Assembly: GCF_000482465.1 (NCBI RefSeq)
Contig: NZ_KI519420.1
Coordinates: 462,197-526,196, forward strand
Reading direction: 5' to 3'
From: Runella limosa DSM 17973
GTDB lineage: Bacteria > Bacteroidota > Bacteroidia > Cytophagales > Spirosomataceae
Length of the DNA stretch: 64,000 bases
The position numbers were made by a program, and so were the translations under genes. The notes under the pieces were generated by a model that was not told where the DNA came from, ran no database searches, and was given only the letters and a program-made list of their open reading frames with translations. Shown piece after piece: positions 27,356 to 35,062 of the stretch (position 1 is the first letter of the stretch; every line of letters starts with the position of its first letter).

Positions 27356-28546
27356 ATGCAAAAGATAGCCATGCTCGGTTCGGGGTTTATTGGGCGTTTT
27401 TATGCCGATTCTATTCATGGTCAGCGCAGCCGCGACCGTGTGGTAGCGATTTATGCGCGGAGTGAAGCCAACGCTAAAAAATTTGCGGAAGACTACCGCT
27501 GTTCTTTTTGGGCGACTGACATGGAAGAGGTTATTGCCCATCCTGAGGTGACAATGGTGTGCGTAGCATTGCCCAACAATCTCCATGAAGCTGCTGTCAT
27601 GCTGTGCGTAAAACACAAAAAAGCAGTAGTATGCACCAAACCGCTCGGGCGGACGGCCGAAGAAGCGCTACGGATGATGCAAGCCGTAGAGGAGGCGGGT
27701 GTATTTGGCGGATATCTGGAAGACCTTTGCTACACCCCCAAATTTCTAAAGGCATTGGCCAGTGTAAAAGAAGGAGCATTGGGGCGAATTCTATGGGCAA
27801 AATCCCGCGAGACGCACCCTGGCCCCCACAGCAATTGGTTTTGGGACAAAGAACAAGCGGGAGGAGGTTGTATATTAGATTTGGGATGCCACTGTATCGA
27901 AATCGCGCGAAACTTTATTGGTAAAGACGTCAAGCCCGTCGAAGTGATGTGCTGGGCAGCTACGCAAGTGAAGCCAATTGATGCTGAAGACCACGCCATT
28001 GCCCTTGTCAAATACGAAAACGGAGCCATAGGGCAGCTGGAAGTGAGTTGGACGTTTCGGGGAGGTATGGACTTGCGAGATGAAGTAATGGGTACAGAAG
28101 GTACCATTTGGATTAATAATTTTTTGAGGACAGGTTTTGAAATGTACACAAGTGGTACAGGAGGAGAATACGTAGCTGAAAAGGCAGAAAGTAAGACAGG
28201 TTGGTTGTTTCCTGTAGGAGATGAAGTGAACGATTTAGGATATAACCACATGTTTACGGACATGTTTAGGGCTTATGAAGAAGGAGCTGTTCCTGCCGAG
28301 ACGTTTTATGACGGCTATGTCGTCAACGCGGTAATTGACGCCGCCTATCGGTCGGCACAAACAAAGCAGTGGGAGCCCGTCGTTTTGCCAGTTTGGCGGG
28401 GGCAAGAAGGGGTGTCCCAAAAAACTACGTTAGTAGAGTACGACGAGCACTATTACCTCATCAAAGAGGAAGTAACCCACGACGGGCGTCACAAAATCAT
28501 TTTGAAGGACAAGCAGAGCCAACAAATTATTGAACGCGACCTGTGA
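27356..28546 (+). CDS. Gfo/Idh/MocA family NAD(P)-dependent oxidoreductase
   Basis: 396 residues from the ATG at 27356, which begins directly with the Rossmann strand (KIAMLGSGFIGRFYADS); an upstream TTG would add ten residues. The NAD-binding domain includes VCVALPNNLHEAAVMLC and the conserved VVCTKPLGRTAEEA, where most relatives have EKPL. The C-terminal substrate domain has GGGCILDLGCHCIEIARNF (key part GCHCIEI) and the VSWTFRGGMD strand. It probably oxidises or reduces a sugar, inositol or related compound. It is a lone gene, so the substrate is unknown. Confidence 0.88.
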   Translation: MQKIAMLGSGFIGRFYADSIHGQRSRDRVVAIYARSEANAKKFAEDYRCSFWATDMEEVIAHPEVTMVCVALPNNLHEAAVMLCVKHKKAVVCTKPLGRTAEEALRMMQAVEEAGVFGGYLEDLCYTPKFLKALASVKEGALGRILWAKSRETHPGPHSNWFWDKEQAGGGCILDLGCHCIEIARNFIGKDVKPVEVMCWAATQVKPIDAEDHAIALVKYENGAIGQLEVSWTFRGGMDLRDEVMGTEGTIWINNFLRTGFEMYTSGTGGEYVAEKAESKTGWLFPVGDEVNDLGYNHMFTDMFRAYEEGAVPAETFYDGYVVNAVIDAAYRSAQTKQWEPVVLPVWRGQEGVSQKTTLVEYDEHYYLIKEEVTHDGRHKIILKDKQSQQIIERDL

Positions 28547-28945
28547 TACTTTGATTTATTTTTCCAAAAATTGAAGAGAGGCATAGAGTAAAATAATCCT
28601 CCGCTTTTCTTTAGTTTTAGCTTTTGTCTATTTACTGGCAGAGGTATAGTTATAGAAGTGAGAAAATAGGGTAATGCTCTTTTTTTGAGCCTTTTAGGGT
28701 GCTAAAATAACCCTTTTGAGTTGGTCAAGAGAGAAGAGGAGGAGATTAAAAAATCGACCCAAAAGTCCCAAAAAGTGATATTTTTATGTATTTTTGGGAA
28801 TCGTTTACCGCATTTTTTGTAACTATTTTAGAGAATCGCCAATAAAAATTTTCTTGGCGAACGCATTACCCATTTAATATTTTCGTTTTCTTTACAGCGC
28901 AAACACTTAAACTATTTTTTCAATTAAACCCTAAAAGTAAGTCTG
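28547..28945 (+). promoter_or_regulatory. 399-nt intergenic region upstream of exbB with a candidate -7 element
   Basis: No ORF of note. TATTTTTG at 28789-28796 matches the -7 consensus and would give a leader of about 140 nt. The region also has a weak inverted repeat (GGGTGCTAAAATAACCC, about 28698-28714), perhaps ending the oxidoreductase transcript. No riboswitch or RNA gene recognised. Confidence 0.3.
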
Positions 28946-29779
28946 ATGGAAAAGAAGGCTACATCTCCAGCACCGGCCAAGGCGGCCGCCCCAAAAAAAT
29001 CAGCAGGTGGTCTAAACCCAATTTTGGTTATCCCTGTGTTGCTAGTCATTGGTATTTTATCGTATCAATTCATTTGTGGTGACCCTAGCCACTTTGTTGA
29101 CGGCGACCACGAGAAAGGTCCAAAGTCGGGAGACTACTTCGGTATCGTTTATGAAGGAGGCCCAATCGTACCGTTGTTGTTTACCTGTTTCCTAACCGTA
29201 TTGGTTTTCTCAATTGAGCGTTTCTTCATCCTTGGCCGTGCAAATGGTTCAGGTTCAATCGATGAGTTCGTTCGCAAAGTAAAATCCCTACTTGACAAAA
29301 ACGAAGTTGAAAGCGCTATCAAAGAGTGCGACAAACAAAAAGGTTCAGTAGGTAATGTTGTTAAAACAGCTCTTCACAAGTTCGTTGCACTTCGCACAGA
29401 GACTGAATTGACAAAAGACCAAAAATTAGCTGCTCTTCAAAAAGAAGTTGAAGAAGCAACAAGCCTTGAGCTTCCTATGCTTGAGAAAAACCTTACTATC
29501 ATCGCTACCTTGGCATCAGTTTCTACCTTGACGGCTCTTTTGGGTACGGTATTGGGTATGATTCGTGCGTTCGCGGCGATGGGTAACGCTGGTGCTCCTG
29601 ATACAGGTGCTCTTGCAACGGGTATCTCTGAAGCCCTTGTAAACACGGCTCTTGGTATCGGTACTGCAGCGATTGCAACCATCATGTATAGCTACTTCAC
29701 TAGCCGTATTGATACGTTGACGTACAAGATTGACGAAATCGGGTTGAGCATTCAACAAAACTTCTCTGCTCATAACTAA
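28946..29779 (+). CDS. exbB: MotA/TolQ/ExbB proton channel protein
   Basis: 277 residues. ExbB forms the pentameric inner-membrane channel that couples proton motive force to TonB. An Ala/Lys/Pro-rich cytoplasmic N-terminus leads to a first helix (NPILVIPVLLVIGILSY), a periplasmic segment, and a second helix (IVPLLFTCFLTVLVFSIERFF). A cytoplasmic domain is followed by the family core: LTIIATLASVSTLTALLGTVLGMIRAF and ISEALVNTALGIGTAAIATIMY, quoted by key parts GLLGTV-like ALLGTVLGMI and EALVNTALG. First gene of the exbB-exbD-exbD-tonB operon. Confidence 0.94.
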   Translation: MEKKATSPAPAKAAAPKKSAGGLNPILVIPVLLVIGILSYQFICGDPSHFVDGDHEKGPKSGDYFGIVYEGGPIVPLLFTCFLTVLVFSIERFFILGRANGSGSIDEFVRKVKSLLDKNEVESAIKECDKQKGSVGNVVKTALHKFVALRTETELTKDQKLAALQKEVEEATSLELPMLEKNLTIIATLASVSTLTALLGTVLGMIRAFAAMGNAGAPDTGALATGISEALVNTALGIGTAAIATIMYSYFTSRIDTLTYKIDEIGLSIQQNFSAHN

Positions 29780-29831
29780 TTATGAGTAAATCAAAGTAAA
29801 TGAGTATATATAAAAAAATTATATATAAATA

Positions 29832-29863
29832 TTTGCTTTGTATTTGTTAATGTTCTACATTTG
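29832..29863 (+). promoter_or_regulatory. Internal promoter upstream of the first exbD
   Basis: TTTG (29832-29835), a 20-nt spacer, then TACATTTG (29856-29863) fit both halves of the Bacteroidota promoter. The ATG follows at 29890. It lies in the 110-nt gap after exbB, which also contains a TATATATA inverted repeat (about 29803-29827). Confidence 0.55.
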
Positions 29864-29889
29864 TATAGTCAATCAAACCATAACGTATT

Positions 29890-30516
29890 ATGCCTGCTTT
29901 AAAACCCAAGCGGAATTATCCGATGATGGACATGACGGCGATGTGCGACGTGGCATTCCTTCTACTGACCTTCTTTATCTTGACGGCTCAGTTCAAATCT
30001 CAGGATGCTGCAACCATCGAAACTCCTTCGTCTATCTCGGCGATTAAAGTTCCCGATAAGGATCTTATGATTATTAGCATCGGTAAAGACGGTAAAGTTT
30101 ACTTTGGTGTTGACAATCCGCAAACACGTATCACTATGCTTGAGAATATTGCTCAAACAGAAGGGTTGCAGTTTACGGATAAGCAGAAAAAAATCTTCTC
30201 ACTTCAAGCAAACTTTGGTGTGCCCATCCGTGGATTATCTCAATGGTTGCAAGTTGGAGCTACCACTCCAGACAAGCTGAAGGAGATTGCTCAACCAGGT
30301 ATTCCTACCGATTCTACTGCGCAAAACGAGTTAGCAAAATGGGTTTATCAAGCCCGTCGCGCTAACAGTGGGCTTCGTATTGCCATCAAAGGTGATAACG
30401 TAGCTAAGTTTCCAGTATTTAAAGATGTAATGGGCTCATTGCAAGCACAAAACATCAACAAGTTTAACTTGATTACGGGAACGGAGGCACCTCCTCAAGG
30501 CTGGAAGGCTGACTAA
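29890..30516 (+). CDS. exbD: ExbD/TolR family biopolymer transport protein (first copy)
   Basis: 208 residues. The single transmembrane segment carries the proton-path aspartate (MMDMTAMCDVAFLLLTFFIL), with a short basic N-terminus inside and a periplasmic domain outside. ExbD sits inside the ExbB pentamer. The periplasmic part is longer than E. coli ExbD (about 140 residues) and includes an inserted region (residues ~85-150). The internal promoter suggests it can be expressed apart from exbB. A second, different exbD follows. Confidence 0.92.
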   Translation: MPALKPKRNYPMMDMTAMCDVAFLLLTFFILTAQFKSQDAATIETPSSISAIKVPDKDLMIISIGKDGKVYFGVDNPQTRITMLENIAQTEGLQFTDKQKKIFSLQANFGVPIRGLSQWLQVGATTPDKLKEIAQPGIPTDSTAQNELAKWVYQARRANSGLRIAIKGDNVAKFPVFKDVMGSLQAQNINKFNLITGTEAPPQGWKAD

Positions 30517-30547
30517 TTTGTACCACTTTTAAAATTCGTATAAGAAA

Positions 30548-31114
30548 ATGGCAGAAATAGCACAAGGTGGTGGCGGACATGGTGATAAGAAAGTCCGCAG
30601 TAAAAAAGCCTCGACCCGTGTAGATATGACCCCGATGGTGGACTTAGGCTTCTTGCTTATTACGTTCTTCATCTTGGCCACTACCCTTAGCAAGCCTTCG
30701 TCAATGTCGGTAGCAGTACCTGATAAACAAACAGATGTTAAAAACCAAGAGACTGAGCCATTAAAAGCTTCTAAGGTATTGACCTTGTTTCTAGGGAAGG
30801 ATAACACTGTATGGGCATTAGACCGCCTAGCAGCGGATGATGATAAGGCAAAAGCAGAGCTTAAAAAAGTGTCTTATGGTCAAGATTTGCGTGGATTGAT
30901 CTTTCAATCGCAGGCTCAAGTTGATCGTGAACACGGTAAAGATGACAAAGGGCTGAGTCAATTCGTCTGCGTTATCAAACCGTTGAAGAGTAGCACTTAC
31001 AAAAATATGGTGGATGCCCTTGATGAAATGGCGGTCACTAAAAGTAAGCGTTATGCCCTTGTAGATGCTCTTACAGATAGTGAGAAGACACTCTTGGGCG
31101 ACAAAGCGGATTAA
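30548..31114 (+). CDS. exbD: ExbD/TolR family biopolymer transport protein (second copy)
   Basis: 188 residues with a Gly/His/Lys-rich N-terminus, then the membrane helix with its key aspartate (VDMTPMVDLGFLLITFFILA). The periplasmic domain differs clearly from the first copy. Paired, non-identical ExbDs are standard in this operon type in Bacteroidota and may form a heterodimer in the channel; that is inference. 31 nt after the first copy. Confidence 0.92.
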   Translation: MAEIAQGGGGHGDKKVRSKKASTRVDMTPMVDLGFLLITFFILATTLSKPSSMSVAVPDKQTDVKNQETEPLKASKVLTLFLGKDNTVWALDRLAADDDKAKAELKKVSYGQDLRGLIFQSQAQVDREHGKDDKGLSQFVCVIKPLKSSTYKNMVDALDEMAVTKSKRYALVDALTDSEKTLLGDKAD

Positions 31115-31141
31115 TTGTAACTTAAAAACTAACCAAACGCA

Positions 31142-31969
31142 ATGGCTGAAAATAAATCAACCGCGATGACTCTCGATGATATAGTATTCGAGAATCGGAA
31201 TAAAGCGTATGGTGCGTATGACCTCAGAAAAGTCTATCGTCCAACCCTCACTAAATCAGTATTGATTGGTGGTGCCATCTTTGTGTTGGCGATGCTTTCC
31301 CCTGCGTTGATTAGCCTGATTCCAAAGGAAGAAGAGGAACAATTCATGCAGGAAATTGACTTGATGAAAATGCCACCTCCGCCAATTGACCCGAACGAAC
31401 CGCCGCCGCCGCCACCTCCACCAATCGAGGTTCCTAAAGTGGCTACGATTAAGTTCCTTCCCCCTGAAGTAAAAAAGGATGAGGAAGTTCCCGAGGAAAC
31501 ACCACCACCAGTAGTGGAAGAATTGGAAAAAGCAGTTGTTGCTGATAAAACCCAAGAAGGAGACGAAAACGCCCAAGAAGCGATTGTAGCTCCCGAAGAA
31601 ACTGCTCCTGTAAAGGAAGAAGTGAAGGTTGTTGAAGCAGCCCCTGTGGAAGAACAAATTTTCCAAGTGGTAGAGCAAAACCCAGAATTCCCAGGTGGGA
31701 TGGCAGCATTGGGTCAGTATTTAGGTAAAAACCTCAAATACCCAGCCGCTGCTTCTCGCGCTAACGTGTCGGGAAGGGTATTCTTGACCTTCGTTGTTAA
31801 CACCGACGGTAGTATCCAAGATATCCAAGTGCTTAAAGGTCTAGGCTTTGGCTGCGACGAAGAAGCACAACGCGTAGTAAAGGGTATGCCTAAGTGGAAA
31901 CCAGGTAAACAATCGGGTCGTAACGTACGGGTAAAATATAACTTACCAATTAGCTTCGTCTTGGAATAA
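31142..31969 (+). CDS. tonB: TonB energy transducer
   Basis: 275 residues. A cytoplasmic N-terminus of about 35 residues carries the Bacteroidota motif FENRNKAYGAYDLRK and is followed by one membrane helix (SVLIGGAIFVLAMLSPALI). Next come a Pro-rich run (PPPPPPPP near residue 85), a Glu/Val/Pro spacer crossing the periplasm, and the TonB C-terminal domain from about residue 185 (FPGGMAALGQYLGKNLKYP, GRVFLTFVVNTDGSI, GMPKWKPGKQSGR). It transmits energy to TonB-dependent receptors such as the three SusC proteins downstream. Confidence 0.94.
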   Translation: MAENKSTAMTLDDIVFENRNKAYGAYDLRKVYRPTLTKSVLIGGAIFVLAMLSPALISLIPKEEEEQFMQEIDLMKMPPPPIDPNEPPPPPPPPIEVPKVATIKFLPPEVKKDEEVPEETPPPVVEELEKAVVADKTQEGDENAQEAIVAPEETAPVKEEVKVVEAAPVEEQIFQVVEQNPEFPGGMAALGQYLGKNLKYPAAASRANVSGRVFLTFVVNTDGSIQDIQVLKGLGFGCDEEAQRVVKGMPKWKPGKQSGRNVRVKYNLPISFVLE

Positions 31970-31977
31970 TAGCACGT

Positions 31978-32196
31978 ATGAAGCGTAAACCACTTCACCA
32001 GCAGCTGTCGTCATCACTCTCGATGGTCATAGGGCTGGCATATTTAGGAGGAGGCCTCTATTTAGTGGCCTCCTCCGCTACTTTTGGCGTACTCCCTTCT
32101 GGAGCACTTAGGTATCTTTTTGGCGCAATGTTGATTGTGTATGGAGGGTATCGATTCTATCGAGGATATAGTCTTTATAAAAGTGAAAATGAATAG
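31978..32196 (+). CDS. Small membrane protein of the tonB operon
   Basis: 72 residues with two hydrophobic segments (LSMVIGLAYLGGGLYLVAS and YLFGAMLIVYGGYRFYRG). It begins 8 nt after tonB, and its stop overlaps the next start in ATGAATAG, so translation is probably coupled. A protein of this size occurs at this place in other Bacteroidota tonB operons as I recall them; function unknown. A perfect 10-bp inverted repeat, GGAGGAGGCC / GGCCTCCTCC (32047-32056 and 32067-32076), lies inside the gene. Confidence 0.7.
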   Translation: MKRKPLHQQLSSSLSMVIGLAYLGGGLYLVASSATFGVLPSGALRYLFGAMLIVYGGYRFYRGYSLYKSENE

Positions 32197-33124
32197 AGTT
32201 CTTATTGCTTTTTTGAGTGTGGTAGTGTGTATCATCACCACCTACTCGTGCAAACAAGCCAACGACTCCGCCTTTCATGGCACTGTAACGATTACATCGG
32301 ATGAATCACTTCAACCAATGGTAGAACAGCTGTGTCAAGGATATGTGGGAATCCACGCGGATACTAAGTTCAATGTTAGCTACCTTCCCGAACACTTGGC
32401 GATTGCCAAAGTACTGGAAGATAGTAGCCGCTTGGCCTTTGTAACGCGTGAACTGACCACTTCCGAACAGAATGTCTTCAAAACCCGTGGAATTCGGTAT
32501 AGCCCCCAATTTATTGCCATAGATGGCCTAGCATTGCTCACCAGTAGGGCCAACGAAGACAGCCTCATTACCTTAAAAGAAGTAGAAGGTATCTTCAAAG
32601 GACAGATTAAAAATTGGTCGCAGCTCGAAGGAAGTCAACAAACAAAAGACATTGTATTGGTATTTGATAATGCCAACTCCAGCAACCTTAACTTCGTGAT
32701 GAACAAGTTTGGGTTGACGGATTTGAAAGGCTTGCAGATTTTTTCGGCAGGCTCGAATAAAAAAGTAATTGATTACGTGCGCCAAAATCCCAATGCTTTA
32801 GGGTTTATTGGGGTTAATTGGATTAGCGACGGCGAAGTCCCCCTGACCGCCGAGCTGTCAAAAGGGTTGAGGGTATTGGCGGTGTCGGATAAAGAAAAGC
32901 CAACAAGGCAGGACTATTATCAACCATTCCAACAAAATCTACGCTTTGGAAATTACCCATTGGCCCGTAAGGTATATATCATTAGTCGTGAGATGCACGC
33001 AGGATTAGGGAGCGGATTGCTGAACTACATCATGCGAGATGTCGGAAGTTTAATTATCGAAAAATGTGGTCTTTGGCCTGCAAAACCGTTTAATCGGGAA
33101 GTAATATTAAAGAAAGAGATATAA
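32189..33124 (+). CDS. PstS-like substrate-binding lipoprotein of the tonB operon
   Basis: 311 residues from the ATG at 32189; the frame is open further upstream, but this start gives a clean lipoprotein signal (MNRVLIAFLSVVVCIITTYSC). The body is a periplasmic-binding-protein fold of the phosphate/tungstate type (VTITSDESLQPMVEQLCQGY, FVTRELTTSEQ, IFKGQIKNWSQL, NALGFIGVNWISD). No ABC permease or ATPase is present, so it is unlikely to be a conventional Pst component. It may sense or bind a ligand for the TonB system, or scaffold it; unknown. Confidence 0.8.
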   Translation: MNRVLIAFLSVVVCIITTYSCKQANDSAFHGTVTITSDESLQPMVEQLCQGYVGIHADTKFNVSYLPEHLAIAKVLEDSSRLAFVTRELTTSEQNVFKTRGIRYSPQFIAIDGLALLTSRANEDSLITLKEVEGIFKGQIKNWSQLEGSQQTKDIVLVFDNANSSNLNFVMNKFGLTDLKGLQIFSAGSNKKVIDYVRQNPNALGFIGVNWISDGEVPLTAELSKGLRVLAVSDKEKPTRQDYYQPFQQNLRFGNYPLARKVYIISREMHAGLGSGLLNYIMRDVGSLIIEKCGLWPAKPFNREVILKKEI

Positions 33125-33150
33125 TATTTTTCCGTTAAAGGACAATTTCA

Positions 33151-33158
33151 TAGTTTTG
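33151..33158 (+). promoter_or_regulatory. Candidate -7 element for the TPR gene
   Basis: TAGTTTTG fits TAnnTTTG, 56 nt upstream of the ATG in the 90-nt gap after the binding protein. The -33 part is weak. Confidence 0.35.
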
Positions 33159-33214
33159 TTTCCCGTTTAAAAGTCAAATTTTTCTAATCACCCCACATTA
33201 CAACCTACTGAAAG

Positions 33215-34987
33215 ATGAACATTAGATCCAAATCGTGGTTGGTAGCGTTTGCCGCAAGTGCGTTCGTTTACAGTCAGGCACTTGCTCAAGACATTGCCAC
33301 TGGTTTAAAACAATTAGATGGAAACCAAGCGTGCTTGGCAAAAGAAACTTTTGAAAAGTTAGCAACATCTACACCATCAGCAGAAAATCAGTTCTACCTT
33401 GGTTACTACCATTTACGTACCAAACAACCTGATCTTGCCAAAGAAGCTTTTGACAAAGGATTAACGGCTGATCCTAAAAACCCACTTAACAAAGTAGGGA
33501 TTGGCGCTGTTGCGCTTGCAAAAGGTGACCGTACCGCTGCTCAAACTACTTTTGCCGAAGTATTGAAATCGACAAAGAACAAAAATGTAGAAGTGTTGCA
33601 GCGTATCAGCGAGGCTTATACTGGTTACATTGTTATTGATTCTTTGAAGCCTATTTACAAAACAACGGATCCTGCGGAATCTATCAGATTGGCTGATTTG
33701 GCGGTTGCCCTTATGTTGAAGAGCGGCGCTAAAAACCAAGAAGTGTATATGTCGAAAGGGGATGCTTTTTACCTCAAAGGCGAAGCAGGTCCTGCAGTAT
33801 CGGCTTATGAAGATGCTATCAATGCCAACCCTAGCTTAGGAAAAGCATTTGCAAAAATTGCCAAAATCTATTGGGGAGGACGTAACTTGGAATTAGCCCA
33901 GACGAACTTTAAAAAGGCGATTGAGGTGGATCCAGAATACGGCCCAGCCAACAAAGAGTATGCTGAATTGTATTTCTACGTTCGTCAGTACAAACCAGCA
34001 TCACGCTACATGGATGCGTACGTAGAGAAACTTGGTGTTTGTGCTACCGACGATGAATTGCTCCGCAGTGCGCAGTTTAACTTCGTGGCGGAAGAATTTG
34101 CCAAGGTAAACACAAAAATTGCCAAGGTAATGAGCAGTGGCCGTACAAGCGACGTACTTTACCGTATGCAAGGATGGGCAGCGTACAAAGAAAACCAGTA
34201 CGAAAAAGCAATCCAAAACTTGAAGAAGTTTATCCAACAAGCGCCACAAAAAGCGATTGACAATGACTACCGCTATTTGGGTAATGCCATGCTTCGTATC
34301 ACACCTGCAGATACGGCAGCGGCAGTTGCCTTTTTGGAAAAAGCAGCAGAAATAGATACCGTTGATAATGGTTACAAAGAAATTGCTGCCATGTACAACG
34401 GTGCTAAAAACTACGAAAAGGCAATTGAATATTACGAGAAAGTAATCAAGAGAGAAAAAAATCCAGCTCTTCAGGATATTGTCAATCTTTCGTTGCCACT
34501 TTACAACGTTGCTAACCGTATTTTCCCAACGGGGGCGGATTCATCAGCATTGCGCCAGAAAAAGCGTGATTATTTCATGAGAGCAGACGAGCTTTACAAG
34601 CAAATGCTTGAGCGTAAACCTGATTATTTGTATGCTCATGGACAGCGTGCCAAAGCAAATTACTATGCTTACACGCGTGAAGAAGCAATGGCCAATGGTT
34701 TGGCGATTCCTTTGATGGAAAACTATGTGAAACTTGCCGAAGAAGATAAAGCACCAATGGACGAAGCTAAGAAGGGTAACTTAAAGTCGTTCTACCAAAT
34801 CTTGGGTGCTTATAGCGTGATTACGTTGAAAGACGACGCAAAGGCAAAAGAGTGGTTCACAAAATTGATTACAATTGATCCAGGTAATAAAGTGGCTGAT
34901 GATTTCTTGAATCCAAAACCTGAAACACCAGCAGCACCTGCTACTCCAGCTAAAACACCTACCAAAACTCCAGCTAAAAAAGCATAG
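33215..34987 (+). CDS. Periplasmic tetratricopeptide repeat protein
   Basis: 590 residues. The signal peptide ends near ALAQ (residue ~24). Many TPR units follow (for example NQFYLGYYHLRTKQPDLAKEAF, GEAGPAVSAYEDAINANPSLG, NLELAQTNFKKAIEVDPEYG, KNYEKAIEYYEKVIKRE, each shortened here to within 20-22 residues of the motif). The C-terminal tail repeats AATPAKTPTK-like units. It is the last gene of the tonB operon or has its own promoter; TPR proteins in this position presumably scaffold envelope complexes. A long perfect hairpin terminator follows. Confidence 0.88.
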   Translation: MNIRSKSWLVAFAASAFVYSQALAQDIATGLKQLDGNQACLAKETFEKLATSTPSAENQFYLGYYHLRTKQPDLAKEAFDKGLTADPKNPLNKVGIGAVALAKGDRTAAQTTFAEVLKSTKNKNVEVLQRISEAYTGYIVIDSLKPIYKTTDPAESIRLADLAVALMLKSGAKNQEVYMSKGDAFYLKGEAGPAVSAYEDAINANPSLGKAFAKIAKIYWGGRNLELAQTNFKKAIEVDPEYGPANKEYAELYFYVRQYKPASRYMDAYVEKLGVCATDDELLRSAQFNFVAEEFAKVNTKIAKVMSSGRTSDVLYRMQGWAAYKENQYEKAIQNLKKFIQQAPQKAIDNDYRYLGNAMLRITPADTAAAVAFLEKAAEIDTVDNGYKEIAAMYNGAKNYEKAIEYYEKVIKREKNPALQDIVNLSLPLYNVANRIFPTGADSSALRQKKRDYFMRADELYKQMLERKPDYLYAHGQRAKANYYAYTREEAMANGLAIPLMENYVKLAEEDKAPMDEAKKGNLKSFYQILGAYSVITLKDDAKAKEWFTKLITIDPGNKVADDFLNPKPETPAAPATPAKTPTKTPAKKA

Positions 34988-35004
34988 TAGTTTTAGTAGT
35001 TAGC

Positions 35005-35047
35005 ACAACAAAAAACCTCTCGCTATCCGCGAGAGGTTTTTTGTTGT
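35005..35047. terminator. Bidirectional terminator, 19-bp perfect stem
   Basis: ACAACAAAAAACCTCTCGC (35005-35023) and its exact complement (35029-35047) surround a 5-nt loop, with A/T runs in both directions. It serves the TPR gene and the convergent propeller gene. Confidence 0.92.
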
Positions 35048-35062
35048 GTTAGAAACGTAATG

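Noticed and set aside
32189..33124. Phosphate ABC transporter (pst) locus
   Set aside because: Only a PstS-like protein is present; no PstA, PstB, PstC or PhoU, and the gene is embedded in the tonB operon.
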